Assembly (NCBI RefSeq): GCF_900323545.1
Contig: NZ_OOHN01000008.1
Coordinates: forward strand, 1,169,144 to 1,233,143
DNA: 64,000 bases
Direction of reading: 5' to 3'
Source of the DNA: Actinomyces sp. Marseille-P3109
Lineage (GTDB): Bacteria > Actinomycetota > Actinomycetes > Actinomycetales > Actinomycetaceae
Positions 59,215 through 64,000 of the stretch are shown here, piece after piece. The position numbers were made by a program, and so were the translations under genes. A model generated the notes under the pieces. The model saw only the letters and a program-made list of their open reading frames with translations. It ran no database searches and had not been told where the DNA came from. How positions within the stretch are numbered: position 1 is the stretch's first letter; each line of letters starts with the position of its first letter.

Positions 59215-59271
59215 AGGGCCATGGTAGGCGAGGCGGCCGGCATCCCGGGAAGGTGGTTGCGGCACCCCCTG

Positions 59272-60591
59272 CTACACCGCAGAGAACATGCCGCACAGCC
59301 GGGCGTGCCAAGCGCGCGCGGAGGTGTCCGTCAGCGCGGCGATCTGATCGACGACCACTCGCAGACGCGCGTCATCGTCCTCAGCCTGGTGCCAGGCATC
59401 GGTCAGGACGGAGTCGATGGCCTTCCCGTTACCCGTCATGAGGGCGTCGGCCAGGTCGAAGATGAGGGTGCGCTGGCGCATGTAGACCGGTTCGTGCTCA
59501 CGCGGCTCCATGACGTAGCGCACGGCGATTCCTTTGAGCAGGAGGATCTCCGCTGCGGTCTCCTCGGGGATGACGAGCTCGGCCTCGTACCGGGTCAGGG
59601 GTCCGCTGCCGTAGGTCTGACGGGTCGAGGTGGCGACCGCTGAGACGAAGCGGCCGATGATCTCGCTGGTGAGGTTCTTCAAGTGTGCGGCGTCGGCCAC
59701 CGTGCCGTGGTAGGAGCGGATCCAGTAGGGCTGAGCGGACAGCCTGTCGAAGGCCGCCCCCAGGGCATCGGCGCTGAGGTCGTTGCCGTACCAAGCCCGG
59801 GTGGCCTCGAGCAGCTCATCGACCTCGCGCGGCTCGGTCAGGCAGGCCGGGTCCAAGCGCCCCAGGGCGATGGCGTCCTCGACGTCGTGGACGGAGTAGC
59901 CGACGTCGTCGGACAGGTCCATGATCTGGGCCTCGATGCAGCGTCTGCCCTCCGGCGCCCCCTGACGCATCCAGGTGAAGATCTCTGCGTCGTCCTCGTA
60001 GGCGGAGTACTTGCGCGCGCTGCGCCCGCCCGGCCCACCCGGTCCCCGCCCCTTGAGCCAGGGGTACTTGGCGACGGCGTCGAGGCTGGCCCGGGTGAGG
60101 TTGACGCCGACCGCTCGTCCGGACTCGGCAAGGGTCTTGGGCTCCAGTCTGGTGAGAATCCGGAAGGTCTGGGCATTGCCCTCGAAGCCCCCGATCTGGC
60201 GAGCGACGACGTCGAGCGCCTTCTCCCCGTTGTGCCCGTATGGCGGATGGCCCAGGTCGTGGGACAGACAGGCTGCGTCCACGACGTCGGGATCGCATCC
60301 CAGCGCCTGGCCGAGCGCACGCCCCACCTGCGCCACCTCAAGGGAGTGGGTGAGCCTGGTGCGCACGAAGTCGTCGGCCGACGGCCCTAGGACCTGGGTC
60401 TTGGCGCCCAGGCGACGCAGCGCCGAGGAGTGCAGGACCCGGGCCCGGTCACGTTCAAAAGGAGTGCGCTGGGGATTCTTCGCCTGCTCGTGAACAAAGC
60501 GCTCGGCGTCCTCAGATCGGTACCCGGCCGGCCCAAGTCCTCCGTTTCCATCGAGACGCACAGGCTCGGATCCAGAATGCTGCACTGACAT
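59272..60591 (-). CDS. dgt: Deoxyguanosinetriphosphate triphosphohydrolase-like protein
   Basis: HD-superfamily enzyme that cleaves dNTPs to nucleosides and triphosphate. 439 residues from ATG 60591; the frame to 60774 is not used. Metal-binding motifs RTRLTHSLEVAQ and CLSHDLGHPPYGHNGE hold the H..HD..D set. The Arg-rich N-terminal FERDRARVLHSSALRRLGAK is typical of the bacterial dGTPase-like family. Lies upstream of dnaG, as in many actinobacteria. Confidence 0.93.
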   Translation of the reverse strand: MSVQHSGSEPVRLDGNGGLGPAGYRSEDAERFVHEQAKNPQRTPFERDRARVLHSSALRRLGAKTQVLGPSADDFVRTRLTHSLEVAQVGRALGQALGCDPDVVDAACLSHDLGHPPYGHNGEKALDVVARQIGGFEGNAQTFRILTRLEPKTLAESGRAVGVNLTRASLDAVAKYPWLKGRGPGGPGGRSARKYSAYEDDAEIFTWMRQGAPEGRRCIEAQIMDLSDDVGYSVHDVEDAIALGRLDPACLTEPREVDELLEATRAWYGNDLSADALGAAFDRLSAQPYWIRSYHGTVADAAHLKNLTSEIIGRFVSAVATSTRQTYGSGPLTRYEAELVIPEETAAEILLLKGIAVRYVMEPREHEPVYMRQRTLIFDLADALMTGNGKAIDSVLTDAWHQAEDDDARLRVVVDQIAALTDTSARAWHARLCGMFSAV

Positions 60592-60779
60592 GGTCACAAG
60601 GTAACGCAGAAGCGGGTTACGATGGACGTCACCATTGCGACGCCTCCGACACCGTCTCAAGGGAGCAACGGCATCCGATCTCCTCAGTATGTGGTCGCCA
60701 CACACCCTCGAGACACCGACGAAGCACTCTTGGGAGTGACGCTCCTGGGCGCGAGCCCGACGGAAGGGAGACACCTGCC

Positions 60780-62006
60780 GTGACCACGACCACCACCCTC
60801 GTCCACCGGCCCTACGACGGTCCGGAGGAGTGGTGGCGCCACGCGCTGGTTTACGAGGTCCCGTCGCCGGCCCTGGGAGCCGCCGATCTAGAACACACGG
60901 ATCCTATTATCGAGCACGCCCTGCACCTGGGAATGGACGCGGTTCTCATCCGTCCGAGCCTGCTTGACGTCGGCTCCGAGCTGGACTCGATCCGCCGGTT
61001 CATCGATAACGCGCGCGCCCTGGGGCTGCGCACCGTCGTGCGCGTCTCCGGCGCGCTCGGGCCGATCACGGGTCCCCATGCACGGCGGACCACCGGCTTC
61101 ATCACGGGCCTGGAGGGCCCGGGCGATGACCTGCTGCGCCGCTCGGAGGCCTATCTGCAAGCCGGTGCGGCCGGCATCGACCTGGGCACGATCGTGCCTC
61201 CTCAGGTCGCCAGCGAGACCCGGCTGGACCGCCTGAGCGCCCACTTCGCCATGCTGCACGGCCAGCTGGCCGAGTACGTGGAGAACGGCATCGTCGGTGC
61301 CGACGTGACCGCCGACTACCCGGACTCGCTACGCCACCACCTCCAGGACGACTGGGTGCACCACCTGCGTGACGACTGCCTGACCCTGACGCGCTGGAAC
61401 GCCGAGTCGCTCACCGCCCACCTGACACGGTCCTTGGACGAGCACGACCGCTTCGGGGCACCGCCCACCTGGCGTTTCCTGCCTCCCCACATCCTGTCCG
61501 AGCAGCTGGACCCGGGGGACGGACAGCGCTGGTACTCCGTCGACCACGACGAACGGCTGCTTCGGGGGTTGGCGCTGCAGGCCATGATGCTGGCGCTGCC
61601 CGGCTCGCTCTACCTGCGCCAGGGTGATGAGATCGCCCTGTCCGACGCCGACAAGCCGACCACTCCCCTGGAGCTGGCCAGCATGGTGGCCGAGCACGCT
61701 CAGGCACAGTCCTCGCAGTTCGGTTCTCCCGCCGCGACCGTGCGGCACGCGGCTCATGTGCGGGACGAGTACAACCTGGCGTGCGCCCCCATGGCCTTCG
61801 TCACCGGCCTGGAGTGGTGCCCGCCTGAGGCCCTGGTCTTCCTGGTGCGCGGCGTTCTGGTCGTCGTCAACACCTCCGACTCCCCAATCATCCTGTCAGC
61901 CGAGGCGAAGGTGCTGCTGTCGTCTCAGCCCCTGCGACAGGACCAGGGACGCCTACTCGTCCCTCCGACGACGACGACCTGGCTGGAAGCCGTCACTGTG
62001 GCGTAG
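60780..62006 (+). CDS. GH13 (alpha-amylase superfamily)-like protein lacking catalytic motifs
   Basis: 408 residues from GTG 60780. Start of a GH13 barrel is clear (WWRHALVYEV, residues 18-27; HALHLGMDAVLIRPS) and so is the late LPGSLYLRQGDEIAL (273-287). The conserved region I Asp-x-x-x-Asn-His is replaced by VRVSGALG, the nucleophile strand reads GAAGIDLG, and the NHD of region IV is LPPHILSEQ. It is also ~130 residues shorter than alpha-glucosidases. Probably not a glycosidase; could be a binding or regulatory relative. A LacI gene follows. Confidence 0.7.
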   Translation: MTTTTTLVHRPYDGPEEWWRHALVYEVPSPALGAADLEHTDPIIEHALHLGMDAVLIRPSLLDVGSELDSIRRFIDNARALGLRTVVRVSGALGPITGPHARRTTGFITGLEGPGDDLLRRSEAYLQAGAAGIDLGTIVPPQVASETRLDRLSAHFAMLHGQLAEYVENGIVGADVTADYPDSLRHHLQDDWVHHLRDDCLTLTRWNAESLTAHLTRSLDEHDRFGAPPTWRFLPPHILSEQLDPGDGQRWYSVDHDERLLRGLALQAMMLALPGSLYLRQGDEIALSDADKPTTPLELASMVAEHAQAQSSQFGSPAATVRHAAHVRDEYNLACAPMAFVTGLEWCPPEALVFLVRGVLVVVNTSDSPIILSAEAKVLLSSQPLRQDQGRLLVPPTTTTWLEAVTVA

Positions 62007-62245
62007 AACATTCGAACGCAGAATTCATTCAACTATTTCGATCACTGCAACAGCCAGTTAAATCGTGGCGCCAGGCAGGGGAAGACAGCGAGGGATCAGG
62101 ATCTGCGACCGGGGAGCTGCCACTCCTGATTCACGTAAACAGTGCGTGATCTGCGATGATTGCGAATGGAGGCCCGGGCGGCGAGCCACCGATGGTTCCC
62201 GCCAAGAGGCCCCTGTACCCTCACTGATCCTCGTAGGATTCACTC

Positions 62246-63259
62246 ATGCCACAGCGACTCACCCTCACCGACATCGCCGATCAGGCCGGTGTCTCCACCG
62301 CCACCGTCTCGCGTGTGCTCAACGGAAAGTCCAATGTGGCCGACTCGACTCGTCGGCAGGTGCTGGCAGCGCTCGACATCCTGGGCTATGAACGGCCCGA
62401 GTCCGTGCACCAGGCCTCCCGGGGACTCATGGGACTCATCGTGCCCGAGCTGAGCAACCCGATCTTTCCTTTGTTCGCCCAACAGATCGAGCAGCTCCTG
62501 GCCCCCTCCGGGCACACTCCCCTGCTGTGCACGCAGACGCCCGGTGGGATCAGCGAGGACGAGTACATCGAGATGCTGGTGGACCGCGGCGTCGCGGGAA
62601 TCATCTTCGTCTCCGGGCGTCACGCGGACACCACCGGTGACGTCACCCGCTACCAGCGTCTGCGCGAGCGCGGCGTCCCCCTGGTGACGGTCAACGGCAA
62701 CGCCCCGACCATCAAGGCCCCGGGCTTCGCCACCGACGACCGTCGAGCCACCCACATCGCGGTGGACCATCTCATCGCCCTAGGACATCGACGTATCGGA
62801 CTGGCCATGGGGCCGATGCGCATGGTGCCGGCTCAGCGCAAGCGCTCCGGATACGAGGACGCCATGAGCAAGGCCCTGCCCGACGAGCCGCTGCGGATCG
62901 TGGAGACGCTCTATACCTACGAGGGAGGCGTCAGTGCGGCGCTGCACCTGCTCGAGCAGGGGTGCACCGGCATCGTGTGCTCCTCGGACGTCATGGCACT
63001 TGGCGCCGTTGAGGGCGTGCGCCAGACCGGCAGGTCCGTGCCGCAGGACGTCTCCGTCATCGGCTACGACGACTCGCCGCTCATCCCGATGACCGACCCA
63101 CCGCTGACGACGGTGCGTCAGCCCGTGGACGCCATCTGCCGGGCCGCCGTGTCCACGCTGCTCACGCAGCTCGACGGTGAACGGCCGGCCGACACTGAGA
63201 TGCTGTTCGCCCCCGACCTCATCATGCGCGACTCGACCGCCACGGCTCCGACCGTCTGA
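62246..63259 (+). CDS. LacI family transcriptional regulator
   Basis: 337 residues. N-terminal LacI helix-turn-helix (LTDIADQAGVSTATVSRVLN) with hinge helix, then a periplasmic-binding-like sensor domain (GLIVPELSNPIFPLFAQQIE) to DPPLTTVRQP near the C-terminus. Effector unknown; the neighbour upstream is a GH13-like protein, so a sugar is likely. The 239 bases before it have no gene and no clear operator. Confidence 0.93.
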   Translation: MPQRLTLTDIADQAGVSTATVSRVLNGKSNVADSTRRQVLAALDILGYERPESVHQASRGLMGLIVPELSNPIFPLFAQQIEQLLAPSGHTPLLCTQTPGGISEDEYIEMLVDRGVAGIIFVSGRHADTTGDVTRYQRLRERGVPLVTVNGNAPTIKAPGFATDDRRATHIAVDHLIALGHRRIGLAMGPMRMVPAQRKRSGYEDAMSKALPDEPLRIVETLYTYEGGVSAALHLLEQGCTGIVCSSDVMALGAVEGVRQTGRSVPQDVSVIGYDDSPLIPMTDPPLTTVRQPVDAICRAAVSTLLTQLDGERPADTEMLFAPDLIMRDSTATAPTV

Positions 63260-63312
63260 CCCGTCCTGCGCTCCACGGGGGGCAGCGCAGGGGCAGCGAC
63301 GGGCTTGTTGGT

Positions 63313-64000
63313 TCAACGCGACCATGTGCGAGCCAGTCGCGCCCCCAAGTCCGTCAGCCTCGTCTCCAGCGCATCCGGGCCATCGCAGTCCCAGGGCTCG
63401 ACGGCGTGGGGCTCCTGCAGGCTGTAGGCGTTGGTGACGCCGGCACCGGCCAGCTCGCCGCGGGTGGTGGCGCTCCGTCCGCACACGAGGACGCAGGGCA
63501 GCGCCTGCGAGGCGGCGTGCTGCCCGACGACTCCCACGATGCTGTCGGCCAGGACGTCGTAGAGCTCGCCCGAGGCGGTGACCACCAGGTCCTGGTCGCG
63601 CACCGACCCCGACAGATCGAGGATCTCCGCCATGACGCGGGCTCCGGGCCGAGCCCACGCTCCTAGGGACCGCAGCACCATGGCGCTGCCCCCTGCCGCG
63701 CCGGTCCCCCAGGTTGAGGCGCTCATCCGGGCCGCCCCTTCGAGCTCCAGGTTCCCAGGAACCGACGACGTCCGGGGGTCGTCGAGTGCAGAGACGACCG
63801 GAAGCATCCCCTGCCCTCCGGAGGAGCTGCGACGGATGGTGTCGGCCCCGTTCACGGCTTCCATGGCGACGGCGCAGGCACGGCGGTCCAGCTCCTGGGC
63901 CTGCTCGGGACTCAAGGAGGTAACCTCCGCCAGGGACGCCCCGGCACCGTTCATGCCTCCCAGTGCGACGTCGTCGGCCAGGACCAGCCCGAGGCTGCGA
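63313..64000 (-). CDS. Glycerate kinase, C-terminal part (5' end outside window)
   Basis: The frame is open to the right edge, with the last visible upstream codons reading LGLVLADDVALGGMNGAG. Glycerate kinase (GK family) features: GTGAAGGSAMVLRSLGA, and DLVVTASGELYD where the family has a Gly-Asp-rich motif, then LVCGRSA. Phosphorylates glycerate. About 229 residues are seen out of ~380 normal. The ATG at 63954 is internal to the domain and is not the start. Confidence 0.85.
   Translation of the reverse strand, partial: RSLGLVLADDVALGGMNGAGASLAEVTSLSPEQAQELDRRACAVAMEAVNGADTIRRSSSGGQGMLPVVSALDDPRTSSVPGNLELEGAARMSASTWGTGAAGGSAMVLRSLGAWARPGARVMAEILDLSGSVRDQDLVVTASGELYDVLADSIVGVVGQHAASQALPCVLVCGRSATTRGELAGAGVTNAYSLQEPHAVEPWDCDGPDALETRLTDLGARLARTWSR

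Noticed and set aside
58009..59643. 544-residue plus-strand open frame
   Set aside because: Antisense to dnaG and dgt, both of which have intact catalytic motifs.

Overview
The window is high-GC actinobacterial chromosome. FasR-acpP-fabF-DUF3145, DUF3052, GlnE flanked by two type I glutamine synthetases, and homodimeric AceE together point to an Actinomyces-like member of the Actinomycetaceae; the species cannot be named from the sequence alone.

Left chromosomal part (1-16.8 kb). A glutamine synthetase (5' cut by the window edge) is followed by a three-gene polar amino acid ABC transporter. On the minus strand lie a histidine phosphatase, glnE and a second glutamine synthetase, so ammonia assimilation and its adenylylation control are clustered. 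Then come panB, map, a membrane-anchored surface protein, rnpB (minus strand), yaaA, a coiled-coil protein that has lost its zinc-ribbon cysteines, a Nif3-type protein, and two tRNA genes. One of these is an odd class II-sized tRNA-Ile; the other is tRNA-Leu(UAA).

Integrative element (about 16.84-40.70 kb). The 3' end of tRNA-Leu carries a 31-bp imperfect direct repeat (2 mismatches) whose partner lies 23,830 bp to the right. Between the repeats are a large serine recombinase and a catalytically dead recombinase-like partner. Next is a six-gene minus-strand operon chained by 4-base ATGA-type overlaps: MT-A70 methyltransferase, small proteins, a VirD4/TraG-like coupling ATPase and a replication-relaxation protein. 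The cargo is a block with much lower GC: membrane proteins of unknown function, a YobI-type membrane P-loop NTPase of 1265 residues, a secreted SH3-like protein and an XRE regulator. The attachment core lies inside the recombinase reading frame. In the excised circle the recombinase would be fused in frame to a two-helix-turn-helix tail that in the integrated state is left alone at the other end. This is the most unusual feature of the window.

Right of attR (40.7-46.5 kb) are a full aminotransferase, a DUF1266 protein, an OmdA-type small protein, and a decayed second element of the same family (tail plus recombinase fragments). That remnant joins a broken 3' end of another aminotransferase. 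An alpha/beta hydrolase, tRNA-Val and a DUF3052 protein follow.

Right chromosomal part (46.5-64 kb). aceE, a DUF3060-like lipoprotein, aspA divergent from the fatty-acid regulator FasR, acpP-fabF-DUF3145 (without the usual fabD and fabH), def, tRNA-Asn, dnaG and dgt (minus strand), a GH13-like protein lacking recognisable catalytic residues, a LacI regulator and a glycerate kinase cut by the right edge.
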